Source: Streptomyces xylophagus | Lineage (GTDB): Bacteria > Actinomycetota > Actinomycetes > Streptomycetales > Streptomycetaceae | Length of the DNA: 64,000 bases | Assembly (NCBI RefSeq): GCF_000716435.1 | Contig: NZ_JNWO01000002.1 | Location: forward strand, 729,625-793,624 | Direction of reading: 5' to 3' | Shown here: positions 25,543-33,837 of the stretch, piece by piece | Position numbering within the stretch: the first letter of the stretch is position 1 | Layout of the letters: each line of letters begins with the position of its first letter | The notes under the pieces: generated by a model | Databases searched by the model: none | What the model was told of the DNA's origin: nothing | The model's input: only the letters and a program-made list of their open reading frames with translations | Made by a program: the position numbers and the translations under genes

Positions 25543-26145
25543 ATGTCTGTCGCCCCCCGGCCGGTCGGACGGCGCGAGCGGAACAAACAGGAGAAATTCG
25601 ACCGCATCGTCGCTGCCGCCACTGAGCTGTTCGCCGAACACGGCGTCGATGAGGTCACGACCCAGCAGATCGCCGACAAGGCCGACATCGGCACCGGGAC
25701 CCTGTTCCTTTACGCCAAGACCAAGGGCGAACTCCTCCTGCTTGTGCAGAACGCCAAGTACGCCGAAGCACTTGAGCAGGGCCGGGCGGACGCCGAGGCC
25801 GTCCCAAGCGTGCTGGACGCGGTGATGGCGATCGTCCGGCCGATCGTGGAGTGCAACCGCACCCAGATCGACAACGGACGCACTTACCTGCGAGAGATGG
25901 TCTTCGGTGACCCCGAGGAGCCCCGGCACGGCGCGGCACTCGCCATCGTCGCGCAGACCGAGGAGGCCGTCGCCGCCGTGCTGCGCCGAGACGAGCGGGT
26001 CATGGAGGGCGACGCCGCGACGCTGGCACACATCGTGTCCGCCGTGATGTTCCTCAGCATGGCGGTGAGCGTGAACATCGGCTTGAGCGTCGAGGAGATC
26101 GCGCAGGACATCCGGGGGCAGGTTGACGTCCTGCTGCCTCGCTGA
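25543..26145 (+). CDS. TetR-family regulator
   Basis: A 200-aa regulator with the helix-turn-helix DEVTTQQIADKADIGTGTLF and effector helices VECNRTQIDNGRTYLREMVF and GDPEEPRHGAALAIVAQTEE. The ATG at 25543 is supported by GGAGG nine bases upstream; the frame starts earlier, inside the operators. It is a paralog of the TetR at 19648, and each sits next to a two-palindrome operator with identical spacing. It probably represses the divergent SDR and itself. Confidence 0.9.
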   Translation: MSVAPRPVGRRERNKQEKFDRIVAAATELFAEHGVDEVTTQQIADKADIGTGTLFLYAKTKGELLLLVQNAKYAEALEQGRADAEAVPSVLDAVMAIVRPIVECNRTQIDNGRTYLREMVFGDPEEPRHGAALAIVAQTEEAVAAVLRRDERVMEGDAATLAHIVSAVMFLSMAVSVNIGLSVEEIAQDIRGQVDVLLPR

Positions 26146-26205
26146 AGCGCGGCCCGGACTCAGGCCCGGGCGACCGTCCGGGTGGTTCTCGGCTGCGTCA
26201 CGCCC

Positions 26206-26310
26206 GAATCCCCAAATGGCAGGTCATCCGGCCGTTGCTGCCCATTCCGACATGGCCGGAGGAGTGGGGCGGGCGGCCGGAAGGCCACCGCCACCGTGAG
26301 CTGCTGGGAT
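26206..26310 (+). pseudogene. IS5-family transposase N-terminal fragment
   Basis: Reads IPKWQVIRPLLPIPTWPEEW then GGRPEGHRHREL, the DNA-binding start of an IS5 transposase subgroup (W-x-V-I-x-P-L-L-P, then GGRPEG). It stops after about 35 codons, without start codon or catalytic residues. It lies in the 180-base space between two TetR genes that converge. Confidence 0.55.
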
Positions 26311-26326
26311 TCCGGCGATTGCCTAC

Positions 26327-26941
26327 CTACGTGGCGTCGGGTCCCTGTCGCTCAGCCCCTGTCTCCAGGATTCCGGGTCGAGGCCCGTGTGGTGCGGTCA
26401 GGGCTTTGTGGGTCGATTCCAGGAGCTTCTCCGACAGCTCTGTGCCCGCCGTTGCCCGGGCGAGCAGGATCGCGCCGACCAGGGTGGCCACCGAGGGAAG
26501 GCCGTCGTCGGCGTCGGTAGACATCCACGCGGCGAATTCCCGGACTCCGGCCGCGTACGTGTCGCGTACCTCCCCGGCTGTGGGCTCGCGAGCCATGTCC
26601 CCGGCGAATCCGGCGGTGGGGCAACCGGTGCCGGGCTGGTCACGGTGCTCGGTCGACAGGTAGAAGTCGACGAGGGCGCTGCGCGCGGTGTCGTGATCTC
26701 CGTGAGTCGTATCGAACGATGCCAGGAGTAGGTCAAGGTCCCCGAAAGAGGCTTGAGCCGCCTCGGCCACCAGGGCCTCCTTGGAGGGGAACTGCTTGTA
26801 GAAGCCGCCCGTGGTCAGCCCGATGGACTTCATCAGATCGGCGACGCTGATGCCGTTCACGCCGCGCTCCCGGAAGAGCCGGGAGGCCGCGGCGACCGCG
26901 CGCCTACGGTTCTCGAGCGCCTGTGCCTGCGAAACACGCAT
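26327..26941 (-). CDS. TetR-family regulator (AcrR/NemR-like)
   Basis: A 204-aa TetR protein: MRVSQAQALENRRRAVAAAS, then the helix-turn-helix ISVADLMKSIGLTTGGFYKQ with FPSKEALVAEA. The GGFYKQFPSKEAL variant and the GCPTAGFAGDMAREPT segment with its conserved Cys are typical of TetR regulators that sense electrophiles and control a neighbouring reductase. The chosen ATG at 26941 is only 28 bases from the start of the divergent SDR at 26970. That gap is too short for two separate promoters plus operators, so promoter elements must extend into the coding regions. Confidence 0.88.
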   Translation of the reverse strand: MRVSQAQALENRRRAVAAASRLFRERGVNGISVADLMKSIGLTTGGFYKQFPSKEALVAEAAQASFGDLDLLLASFDTTHGDHDTARSALVDFYLSTEHRDQPGTGCPTAGFAGDMAREPTAGEVRDTYAAGVREFAAWMSTDADDGLPSVATLVGAILLARATAGTELSEKLLESTHKALTAPHGPRPGILETGAERQGPDAT

Positions 26942-26969
26942 CCGCCGGACCAGAAAAGAGATCCACCTC

Positions 26970-27761
26970 ATGACCACGCGGAACAAGACCGCCGTCGTCA
27001 CCGGTGCGTCCGCCGGCCTGGGTGCCGCCTACGCGCAGCGGCTTGCCGACCGGGGTTACGACCTGATCCTGGTGGCCCGGAACGCCGCGCGGCTGGAAAC
27101 GCTGGCGTCGGACATCCGCAGCCGCACGGGCCGCGCGGTGGACGTCGTCACCGCCGACCTCACCGATGCGGCGCAGATCTCCGTGGTCGAGGAGCGGCTG
27201 CGGACCGACGAGAGCATCGAGATGCTGGTCAACAACGCCGGCGGTGCGCTGCTCACGCCGCTGGCAGCCTCCGACGCGGCGGCCTACGAGGCGCTGATCA
27301 ACCTCAATGTGACCTCGCTGACCAGGCTGACCATCGCGGTCCTGCCGGGGCTGACGGCCCGCGGACGCGGCACCGTCGTGCACATCTCCTCTGCCATGGC
27401 TCTCAACATCCTGCCCGTCAGCGCCGTCTACAGCGGCACCAAGAGCTACGTGCTGACGTTCACCCAGGCACTGCAGCAGGAGCTCGCCGAAAGCCCCGTC
27501 GTGGTGCAGGCCGTCCTGCCGGGCGCCGTCCGCACGGATCTCTGGGACGGCTCCGGTGTCGACCTCGAGACGTCTCCCGACGAGATCGTCATGAACGTGG
27601 ACGACGCCGTCGACGCGGCGCTCGCCGGCCTCGACTCCGGGGAGCCCGTCACCATCCTGTCGTTGCCTGACATCAGCGACTGGGAGTCGTTCGAGAAGGC
27701 ACGTCAGAAGCTCGTCCCGAACCTGTCGCTGCGGGTCCCGGCCGAGCGCTACCGCGGCTGA
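26970..27761 (+). CDS. Short-chain dehydrogenase/reductase (YqjQ/DltE-like)
   Basis: A 263-aa SDR with TGASAGLG at residues 11-18, NNAG at 88-91, Ser140/141, Tyr154 and Lys158 (YSGTKSYVLTF). The GASAGLG motif and C-terminal VDDAVDAALAGLDSGEPVTI place it with the SDR group that includes DltE-like oxidoreductases, distinct from the two paralogous SDRs elsewhere in this window. It is divergent from the TetR at 26327 and presumably its target. It is complete; about 30 bases later the DNA becomes an integrase-like relic. Confidence 0.88.
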   Translation: MTTRNKTAVVTGASAGLGAAYAQRLADRGYDLILVARNAARLETLASDIRSRTGRAVDVVTADLTDAAQISVVEERLRTDESIEMLVNNAGGALLTPLAASDAAAYEALINLNVTSLTRLTIAVLPGLTARGRGTVVHISSAMALNILPVSAVYSGTKSYVLTFTQALQQELAESPVVVQAVLPGAVRTDLWDGSGVDLETSPDEIVMNVDDAVDAALAGLDSGEPVTILSLPDISDWESFEKARQKLVPNLSLRVPAERYRG

Positions 27762-27794
27762 CCACTGCTCCGACTCCCGTACGGGGGTCCCTTT

Positions 27795-27971
27795 GCGACA
27801 ACGGCGCCCTTTCGGGCTGATCAGGAACGGCTGGCCCTCCGGTACACCCAACTCATCCAGCCGCTGGTCGAGTTCGGCGAACAGGGTGCTGGACTCCCGC
27901 ATGAGGGTGGTCGCTTCGTGTGGCCATGGATGCTCCCGGCAAGTGAAGTGCACCCGCCATCCCGTGATCGA
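27795..27971 (-). pseudogene. Possible tyrosine-recombinase N-terminal remnant
   Basis: Leftward reading gives ITGWRVHFTCREHPWPHEAT, LMRESSTLFAELDQRLDELG and VPEGQPFLISPKGR. The 'FAELDQ-LDELGVPEG-PFLISP-GR' pattern recalls the N-terminal arm of actinobacterial phage-type integrases that handle insertion. No catalytic Arg/His/Tyr residues are present, and the sequence loses sense on both sides. The assignment is tentative. Confidence 0.3.
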
Positions 27972-28089
27972 CATAGCGCCGGACAGTATCCGCGGACAGC
28001 TCAACAGCGCATAACAGAAAATCGACGGCAACCTTTTCGCCTCGCGTGGCCACTGAGCAGTGCAACAGCGACTCGCTCTTCCGAACGGG

Positions 28090-29034
28090 ATGAACATGCA
28101 AGAGACACGTCGGGCCGCGCGTCAGCGCAGACGCAGACGCGAGCTGATGATGGGCACTGCAGCGGCGCTGATCGCCGTAGGCCTTGTGGTCTGCCTGATC
28201 ACGAGAGACCGATCCGGCCCACAACCCGCTGCCGCAAGCGCCGCAGCCTCTCAGGAGACCCAGACGTCGGCGTCGCCGAGGAGGAAGTCCTCAGCACCTT
28301 CCCCGTCAGCAGTCTCCGCGTCCCCTTCGGCCGGCCCGTCGACCCCGAAGGCTTCCCCGTCCAGGTCGGCGGCACGGCCATCGGCTACCCCACGGAACGC
28401 TCCGGTCACGACCTCCCTCGCCGGGCGAATCCGGCCCAGGACCACATACCAGGGAGTCGCCACTGTCTACAAAGCCGGGGTAGGGGACGGCGCCTGCTCG
28501 TACGGGCCGAGCGGCGACATGATGATCGCGGCGATGAACACCACCGACTACGAGACGTCCAGAGCCTGCGGGGCATACGTGCTCGTTCGGACGGCGAGCG
28601 GCGCTTCTGTCACGGTCCGGATCACCAACGAATGTCCGCTGCCTTGTGCGCCCGGTCAACTCGACCTCAGCGAACAGGCCTTCGCCAAACTGGCCCCTGT
28701 GTCGACGGGCCGGCTCGCGATCACCTGGAGCCTACTCAGCCCCGACACGTCGGGCACGATCTCGATCCGCTACAAGAACGGATCCAGCCCCTACTGGTGC
28801 GGCATCCAGGCAATCGGCCACCGCAACCCGCTTGCCCGGCTGGAGGTCCGCACCGGCGGTGGCTGGCGCCAACTGGCCCGCACCGACTACAACTACTTCC
28901 TTTCCCCCGGCGGAAGCGGATGCGGTGGCGCGATCAGGCTCACCGACATCTACGGAGAACAACTGACCGTCGACGGGATCGCGCTGCGACCTGACGCCGT
29001 GCAGCCCACGCGGGTCCAGTTCGCCCGACACTGA
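28090..29034 (+). CDS. Bacterial expansin-like (EXLX1-type) protein with N-terminal membrane anchor
   Basis: A 314-aa protein. A basic N-terminus (RRAARQRRRRREL) is followed by a hydrophobic helix at about 20-37 (GTAAALIAVGLVVCLI), then a Ser/Pro/Ala-rich linker to about residue 105. The double-psi beta-barrel domain has YQGVATVYKAG, a Cys-containing CSYGPSGDMMIAAMNTTDYE and the expansin Asp in DLSEQAFAKL. The C-terminal part (ISIRYKNGSSPYWCGIQAIG to the end) fits a CBM63 cellulose-binding domain. Bacterial expansins loosen cellulose-containing walls without hydrolysis. The linker and single helix suggest display at the cell surface. ATG 28090 is preferred over ATG 28060 as it directly precedes the charged leader. 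Confidence 0.82.
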   Translation: MNMQETRRAARQRRRRRELMMGTAAALIAVGLVVCLITRDRSGPQPAAASAAASQETQTSASPRRKSSAPSPSAVSASPSAGPSTPKASPSRSAARPSATPRNAPVTTSLAGRIRPRTTYQGVATVYKAGVGDGACSYGPSGDMMIAAMNTTDYETSRACGAYVLVRTASGASVTVRITNECPLPCAPGQLDLSEQAFAKLAPVSTGRLAITWSLLSPDTSGTISIRYKNGSSPYWCGIQAIGHRNPLARLEVRTGGGWRQLARTDYNYFLSPGGSGCGGAIRLTDIYGEQLTVDGIALRPDAVQPTRVQFARH

Positions 29035-29478
29035 CCTGCCCGCCGATCCCGTTGGCATTCAGTGTTCCAAAGGGATCGGCTGGGGCGGACATGAGCCAGG
29101 TTTCGCATCCTGATCGATCTGAGCCAGGACTTCGACGTCGTGGGAGCCGCCAGCAGGCGCGAGCCGGCGTGGTTCACGACGCCGTGCCCGTCGGCGCTGA
29201 CGACAAGGTGTGGGCGGGACAGGGTGGTCTGCACGCAGAAAGTACCTTTCCGCTGGGACGGTGGAGACCTTGGACAAGCCTCATCGTCCCAGCGCAGAAG
29301 GCACTTTCGCTTTTCTGTTCATGATCCGGATGCGCACCGAAGCAAGACTCACAGGCTAGGCGCTGGCGGCCCGAGCGGTACAACGCCGTCAGGCCTCGGA
29401 GGCCCGGACCGGCGGCCCCGTTGGAGACGTGTCAGTGGGCGAGATGGTCTTGGGATGCTTCTGGAAGTTCTGGGGACT
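29035..29478. other. Intergenic region holding an IS1380 end
   Basis: Apart from the IS1380 transposase start at 29110-29234 and its presumed terminus (GAAAGTACCTTTCCGC and GAAGGCACTTTCGC near 29237-29312), this 440-base stretch shows no gene. The two ACTTTC/AGTACCTTTC motifs could be parts of the IS end. Confidence 0.45.
29110..29234 (-). pseudogene. IS1380-family transposase 5' fragment
   Basis: Leftward from an ATG at 29234: MQTTLSRPHLVVSADGHGVV, NHAGSRLLA. This is the conserved N-terminus of IS1380 transposases (S-R-P-x-V-V-V-S-A-D-G-x-G-V-V-x-H-A-G-S-R-L-L). After about 30 residues the sequence no longer fits. The rest of the element, some 1.3 kb, is gone. Confidence 0.7.
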
Positions 29479-31137
29479 TCAGCGTCCGTCGGTGGCCGCG
29501 AGGGGACGCCCCGGCATGCTCCGAGGGCTCGGTCGTTCCGGAGGCAACAGGTGGAGCTTTGCGCCGAGTTGGCCGATCACTCGGTGCAGTTCGGCGGGCG
29601 TGGTGGCGGCGCCGAAGAGGTAGAAGTCGGGGCGGACGACGGCCGCGACATGGCCGTGCTCGCGCATGTGGGGCAGGTAGGCGTTGTCGGTGTCGATGTA
29701 GGCGCTCTCCGCGGCCGCGCCGGGGTCGTCGGGTTCGTACAGCGGAACGAGCGTCGCGCCGATGCGGCGCAGCATGCTCCGGTCGGCGTCGTCCAGCGCT
29801 GAGCAGGGCGCCTGTCCGTCGGTCAGGACTACGAACCCGCCCCCGGTCATCTCGTCCAGGAGACCGGTTCTGCCGTGGTGGGTGATCCCGTACTGCGGGG
29901 TGAGGTGGCCGACGTTCGTCTGGCGGGAGCCGTCCGTGGTGTGCTGGAGCACGCCGTCACCGAGGACCGGCGGAGGGGTCGGCGGCAGGACCCGCGCGGG
30001 GTCGGCGCCGGCGGCGATCATGCGCGCGTCCCGCTCGGCGGCGGCCTCCTCGTCGAGTACGCAGATGACCTGGCCCAGGGCCATCGAGATGCCGATGGCG
30101 TGCTGGACGTGTTCGCGTCGCTCGCTCGTGTAAGTGTCGAGGAGGCCTGGTGTGGCCGTGCCCGTCAGCACCAGGTCCAGCTTCCAGGCCAGGTTGACCG
30201 AGTCGCGCAGTCCCGAGCACATGCCCTGGCCGGCGAAGGGTGGCATCAGATGGGCGGCGTCCCCGGCGAGCAGCAGTCTGCCCAGCCGCCACCGCTCGGC
30301 CCAGCGGGCCTGGAAGGTGTAGACGGCGTGGCGCTCGATGACGCTGTTGTCCGGAGTCCGGCCCCAGGGCTTGAGCAACTCCCATGCGGATTCGAGGGTG
30401 TTGAGATCCTCGACGCTCTCCTGCGGCAGCCGCATGAACTCCCAGCGCCGCCTGCCGGGGCCGCCGGACACGATCGTCGTGGGGCGCGCGGGGTCGCACA
30501 GCTGCCAGTTCATCGGCGACCAGTCGGTGTCCGTGTCGCGCGGCACGAGGTCGACGATGAGCCAGTCGTAGAAGAAGCCCAGATCGGTGACCGTCGTGTC
30601 CATGCGGCTGCGGACGAAGCTGTTGGCGCCGTCGGCGCCGACGCAGTAGCGGGCCCGGAAGGTCTGCTCGGCGCCGGTGTGTGTGCGGGCGGTGAGGAGG
30701 ACGTGGTCGGCGTCCTCGTGCAGGTCGGTCACTTCCAGGCCGCGGTGCAAAGTGATGGTTGGGAGCTCGGCGGCGGCCGTGGCGAGGACGGACTCCAACT
30801 CGGGCTGGGAGAAGAAGTTGGCGGTCGGCCATCCCGAGGGGCCCGTGCCCGACCAGTCGATGCGGACCAGGGGTTCGCGGTCACGGTTGTGCCACTCGTA
30901 GTGGTCGGGCACCGGGTCCGTGATGGCGCGGACCTGTTCGCCGACGCCGGCGGACTGGAAGATGCGGCCGATCTCGTCGTCGAAGTGCACGGCGCGCGGC
31001 AGGCCGTAGGCCTCGGGCCAGCGTTCCAGGACGAGGACCTCGTGCCCCGCGCGGGCCAGCAGGATCGACAGGAGCTGGCCGACCGGGCCGAAGCCGACGA
31101 CGGCCACGTCGTACAGGGAGGAGTCTGTCGTGGTCAC
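29479..31137 (-). CDS. FAD-dependent aromatic monooxygenase (MhpA-like)
   Basis: A 552-aa class A flavoprotein hydroxylase. The FAD motif DVAVVGFGPVGQLLSILLAR is at about residues 9-28, the DG-type motif is YCVGADGANSFVRS near 190 and GD motif LLLAGDAAHLMPPFAGQGMC near 315. The C-terminal thioredoxin-like domain of the phenol/3-(3-hydroxyphenyl)propionate hydroxylase group follows. It starts with GTG at 31137, five bases after the upstream dioxygenase stop, so it is co-transcribed with the ring-cleavage enzyme. It probably hydroxylates a phenolic acid to a catechol that the neighbour opens. It is the last gene of its arm. Confidence 0.9.
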   Translation of the reverse strand: MTTTDSSLYDVAVVGFGPVGQLLSILLARAGHEVLVLERWPEAYGLPRAVHFDDEIGRIFQSAGVGEQVRAITDPVPDHYEWHNRDREPLVRIDWSGTGPSGWPTANFFSQPELESVLATAAAELPTITLHRGLEVTDLHEDADHVLLTARTHTGAEQTFRARYCVGADGANSFVRSRMDTTVTDLGFFYDWLIVDLVPRDTDTDWSPMNWQLCDPARPTTIVSGGPGRRRWEFMRLPQESVEDLNTLESAWELLKPWGRTPDNSVIERHAVYTFQARWAERWRLGRLLLAGDAAHLMPPFAGQGMCSGLRDSVNLAWKLDLVLTGTATPGLLDTYTSERREHVQHAIGISMALGQVICVLDEEAAAERDARMIAAGADPARVLPPTPPPVLGDGVLQHTTDGSRQTNVGHLTPQYGITHHGRTGLLDEMTGGGFVVLTDGQAPCSALDDADRSMLRRIGATLVPLYEPDDPGAAAESAYIDTDNAYLPHMREHGHVAAVVRPDFYLFGAATTPAELHRVIGQLGAKLHLLPPERPSPRSMPGRPLAATDGR

Positions 31138-31142
31138 GGGTG

Positions 31143-32075
31143 TCACCTCGCCGCACTGTGGGTGCCGGTCATGAGGTCCGCGAGGTCCTCGGGGTGCAGG
31201 AAGGACGGGGACGGGGGCGGTCCCCAGCTGAACAACCCCTTGGCGCCTTCGAGGACTTCGGGTGTCCACAGCTGGTCGTCGACGACGCAGTCCATGTCGG
31301 AGTAGTACTCGCTGAAGTTGCCCGCCGGGTCCTTGAGGTACCAGAAGAAGTTGGAGCCGGCGTAGTGCCGGCCGAGACCCCACACGTGCCGTTCGGGATG
31401 GTTCTCCAGCATCGCGAAGGCGCCGCGGCCCACTTCGTCCACGTCGTCGACCTGCCAGGACGTGTGATGCAGGAAGGTGACGGGAGCGGCCATGACGAGG
31501 ATGTTGTGGTGGTCGGTGGAACAGCGCAGGAACGCTCCGCGATCCTTCATGTAGTCGCTGGCCCTGAATCCGAGTCCGTCGCGGAAGAAGGCGGTCGTGC
31601 CCTCGAAGTCGGTGGTGCCGACGACGGCATGGCCGAGCTTGCGAGGCCTGACCGCGGCCTCGCGTACGACTCCAGGCGCCCGGCCTCCCGTTCGCTCGGA
31701 ACGGCCGGGTCCGTTGTACGGCGTGGCGGGGACGGGCGTCTGGATCAGGCGGGGTACGACCTCCATGACGGCCCGCACGGCAGTGGCCCTGTCGTACGCG
31801 GTCAGGGAGGTGGACGTGCTCGTGACTTCGCTTTCGATGCCGAGCCGCCGTAGCCGGGACGCCGCGGCGGCCAGGTCGTCGGGGTGGTCGGCGCCGATGC
31901 GGACCTCGACCAGGCGGCGGGTGGGGGCGGGCACGATGTGGAGCTGGCGGCCGCCGTCACGGGAGGCGAACCAGCCGTCTCCCTCGGGGGAGAGGCCGAA
32001 CTCGGCGTAGTAGGCGGCGGTTTCGGCGACGTCGGGGACCCCCATGGTGACGGAGGTGAGACGGTGCAGTGCCAC
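31143..32075 (-). CDS. Extradiol-type (VOC-fold) dioxygenase
   Basis: A 310-aa two-domain VOC protein. The N-terminal half (MALHRLTSVTMGVPDVAETA) is the non-catalytic module. The C-terminal half has the metal ligands of type I extradiol dioxygenases: a His in RKLGHAVVGTTDFEGTTAFF, a second His in VTFLHHTSWQVDDVDEVGRG and a Glu in AGNFSEYYSDMDCV. Fe(II)-dependent meta cleavage of a catechol is the family reaction. It lies between an FAH-family hydrolase and a flavin hydroxylase in one leftward operon, the standard order of a meta-cleavage route. It starts at ATG 32075. Confidence 0.88.
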   Translation of the reverse strand: MALHRLTSVTMGVPDVAETAAYYAEFGLSPEGDGWFASRDGGRQLHIVPAPTRRLVEVRIGADHPDDLAAAASRLRRLGIESEVTSTSTSLTAYDRATAVRAVMEVVPRLIQTPVPATPYNGPGRSERTGGRAPGVVREAAVRPRKLGHAVVGTTDFEGTTAFFRDGLGFRASDYMKDRGAFLRCSTDHHNILVMAAPVTFLHHTSWQVDDVDEVGRGAFAMLENHPERHVWGLGRHYAGSNFFWYLKDPAGNFSEYYSDMDCVVDDQLWTPEVLEGAKGLFSWGPPPSPSFLHPEDLADLMTGTHSAAR

Positions 32076-32122
32076 GGCATGGACTCCTTCGTCCAGTGGT
32101 TCAAAGCGCTCCGGCTTGTCGG

Positions 32123-32965
32123 TCAGGCGGTGAAGGTCTGGCGCAGTTCGCCGATTCCCTCGACGGCGGAGACGAGCACGTCACCGGCGGTCAGCCACCG
32201 CTGCGGCTCCCGGCCCAGACCCACGCCGGCCGGGGTGCCGGTGAAGATGACGTCGCCGGGCAGCAGGGGCAGGATCGCCGAGAGCTTGTTGATCAGGGCC
32301 GGGACGGAGAAGATCAGGTCGCGGGTGCGGCCCTTCTGGACCTCTTCACCGTTGACGGAGCAACGGAGTTCGAGGTCGTCGGGATCGTCGAACTCGTCCG
32401 GGGTGACCAGCCAGGGCCCGATCGGGGCGAAGCCGGGAAAGGACTTGCCCAGGCCGAACTGCGGTGCGGGTCCGGCCAGTTGGGTGATGCGCTCGGAGAT
32501 GTCCTGGCCGACGGCGAGACCGGCGACGTGATCCCAGGCGTCGGCCTCGGGCACGTGTTCGGCGCGGGAACCGATCACCACGACCAGCTCGACCTCCCAG
32601 TCGGTGTGCCCCTCGGGCGGCAGCGCGACCTCGGTGACCGGCCCGGAGACGCTGGTGGCGAACTTCGTGAAGACCGGAGGTAGGCCCTCGGGCGCCGTGA
32701 ACCCGGACTCGGCTGCGTGATCACGGTAGTTGAGACCGATCGCGAAGACCTGGCGCGGGGCGGGCACCGGTGACCCCAGCTCGGCGGCCTCGAAGGGCGT
32801 GCCCGCGGGCAGGTCGGTCTGGGCCGCCCAGTCGCGGAACTCCTCCCAGCGCTCGTAGACGGCCTGGGTGTCGGCGGAGAAGCGACCGCCGCTGGCCTGC
32901 TCGACGTCGATCGCGCGGCCGTCGTGAACGAGGGCCAGACGCCCGGAGAGATGGGCAACGCGCAT
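32123..32965 (-). CDS. Fumarylacetoacetate-hydrolase-family protein
   Basis: A 280-aa FAH-fold enzyme. The catalytic core starts VFAIGLNYRDHAAESGFTAP; the metal-binding acidic residues lie in HTDWEVELVVVIGSRAEHVP; the end is LLPGDVIFTGTPAGVGLGRE. Enzymes of this family hydrolyse or hydrate the acyl pyruvates and 2-oxo-enoates formed by ring cleavage. It starts at ATG 32965 (GGAG site) and is first in the leftward hydrolase-dioxygenase-hydroxylase operon. A second, different FAH-family gene serves the gentisate branch at 41749, so this one likely belongs to the meta-cleavage branch. Confidence 0.88.
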   Translation of the reverse strand: MRVAHLSGRLALVHDGRAIDVEQASGGRFSADTQAVYERWEEFRDWAAQTDLPAGTPFEAAELGSPVPAPRQVFAIGLNYRDHAAESGFTAPEGLPPVFTKFATSVSGPVTEVALPPEGHTDWEVELVVVIGSRAEHVPEADAWDHVAGLAVGQDISERITQLAGPAPQFGLGKSFPGFAPIGPWLVTPDEFDDPDDLELRCSVNGEEVQKGRTRDLIFSVPALINKLSAILPLLPGDVIFTGTPAGVGLGREPQRWLTAGDVLVSAVEGIGELRQTFTA

Positions 32966-33000
32966 GGGGGCTCCTTCACGTTGATTCGCACCGATGCTTC

Positions 33001-33018
33001 TATTCATCATGATGAATA
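33001..33018. promoter_or_regulatory. 18-base palindrome, probable GntR operator
   Basis: TATTCATCATGATGAATA is a perfect palindrome in the 149-base divergent gap between the FAH-family gene and the GntR regulator at 33115. It is AT-rich in a GC-rich genome and sits 36 bases upstream of the FAH-family start, at promoter distance. FadR-type regulators bind such dyads. Confidence 0.7.
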
Positions 33019-33114
33019 TGGTGAGTCTGTGTCTCGGTCGGAGGGACCGTCAAGGGGTGAGGGGGGTAATCTTCATAATCAATTGCACTTCGTGTCGGCG
33101 CCTCGGGGAGAGCT

Positions 33115-33816
33115 GTGAGCACTGCACGCGACACCACGTCCAGTCGGGCCGAGCAGGCCGCGGAGCGCCTCGCGGCACTCGCCGCGGACGCCGAACCGGG
33201 GTCCCGCCTGGGCACCAAAGAGGAGCTGCGCACGCTGTGCGCGGTGTCCGTGGGCACCTTCAACGAGTCCTTGCGACTGCTTCAGTCCCGCGGACAGGTC
33301 ACGGTCCGTCCCGGTCCCGGAGGGGGGATCTTCTCCGCCGTGCCCTCACCCATGGTCCGGCTCGGCAACTCCGTCCTCGCGCTGGACGCGCAGGAGACGG
33401 ATGTGGCCGACGCGGTCAGGATCCGGGACGCGCTCGACCCGCTGCTGATCGAGGACGCCCTCTGGCACGCCTCGCCCGCCGACATCGCCGACCTGCGTAC
33501 GCACATCGACGTGATGGAAGCGGCGGTCACCTCGGCCGACCCCGTCGCCTTCGTGCACGCCAACTGGAAACTGCACGCCCGTATCGCCGCCATCAGCCCC
33601 AACGCGCTGTTGCGGTCGCTGTACTGCAATCTGCTGGACCTCATCGAGTCCCACACCCTGGCCGTGCTGCCGGGCGAGCAGCCCCTGGGCGAGTACATCG
33701 TCCTGCGTCACGTGCTCCATCGCGACCTCGTCGACGCGCTCGACCGGAGGGATCGCCAGGAGGCTCTCCGCCTGGTCCACGAGCACAACACGACGGCGGT
33801 CGCCGAGCAGAAGTAA
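33115..33816 (+). CDS. FadR-subfamily GntR regulator
   Basis: A 233-aa regulator starting with GTG at 33115 (GGGGAG before it). The winged helix includes RAEQAAERLAALAADAEPGS, LGTKEELRTLCAVSVGTFNE and SLRLLQSRGQVTVRPGPGGG. The FCD domain has VRIRDALDPLLIEDALWHAS, VAFVHANWKLHARIAAISPN and DALDRRDRQEALRLVHEHNT. The recognition helix departs from the usual S-x-x-x-V-R-E-A pattern (SVGTFNESLRLL). It is divergent from the FAH/dioxygenase/hydroxylase operon, whose promoter region carries an 18-base palindrome, so it is the likely regulator of that arm. Confidence 0.85.
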   Translation: MSTARDTTSSRAEQAAERLAALAADAEPGSRLGTKEELRTLCAVSVGTFNESLRLLQSRGQVTVRPGPGGGIFSAVPSPMVRLGNSVLALDAQETDVADAVRIRDALDPLLIEDALWHASPADIADLRTHIDVMEAAVTSADPVAFVHANWKLHARIAAISPNALLRSLYCNLLDLIESHTLAVLPGEQPLGEYIVLRHVLHRDLVDALDRRDRQEALRLVHEHNTTAVAEQK

Positions 33817-33837
33817 GACGTACCGGTCGGTCCAGGG

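Noticed and set aside
27762..27795. CCCGTACGGG palindrome after the SDR as a terminator
   Set aside because: The stem is only five base pairs without a loop, too short to be convincing.
29875..31305. Rightward 476-codon open frame over the FAD monooxygenase
   Set aside because: The leftward frame contains all three flavin motifs of a class A hydroxylase; the rightward one contains none.
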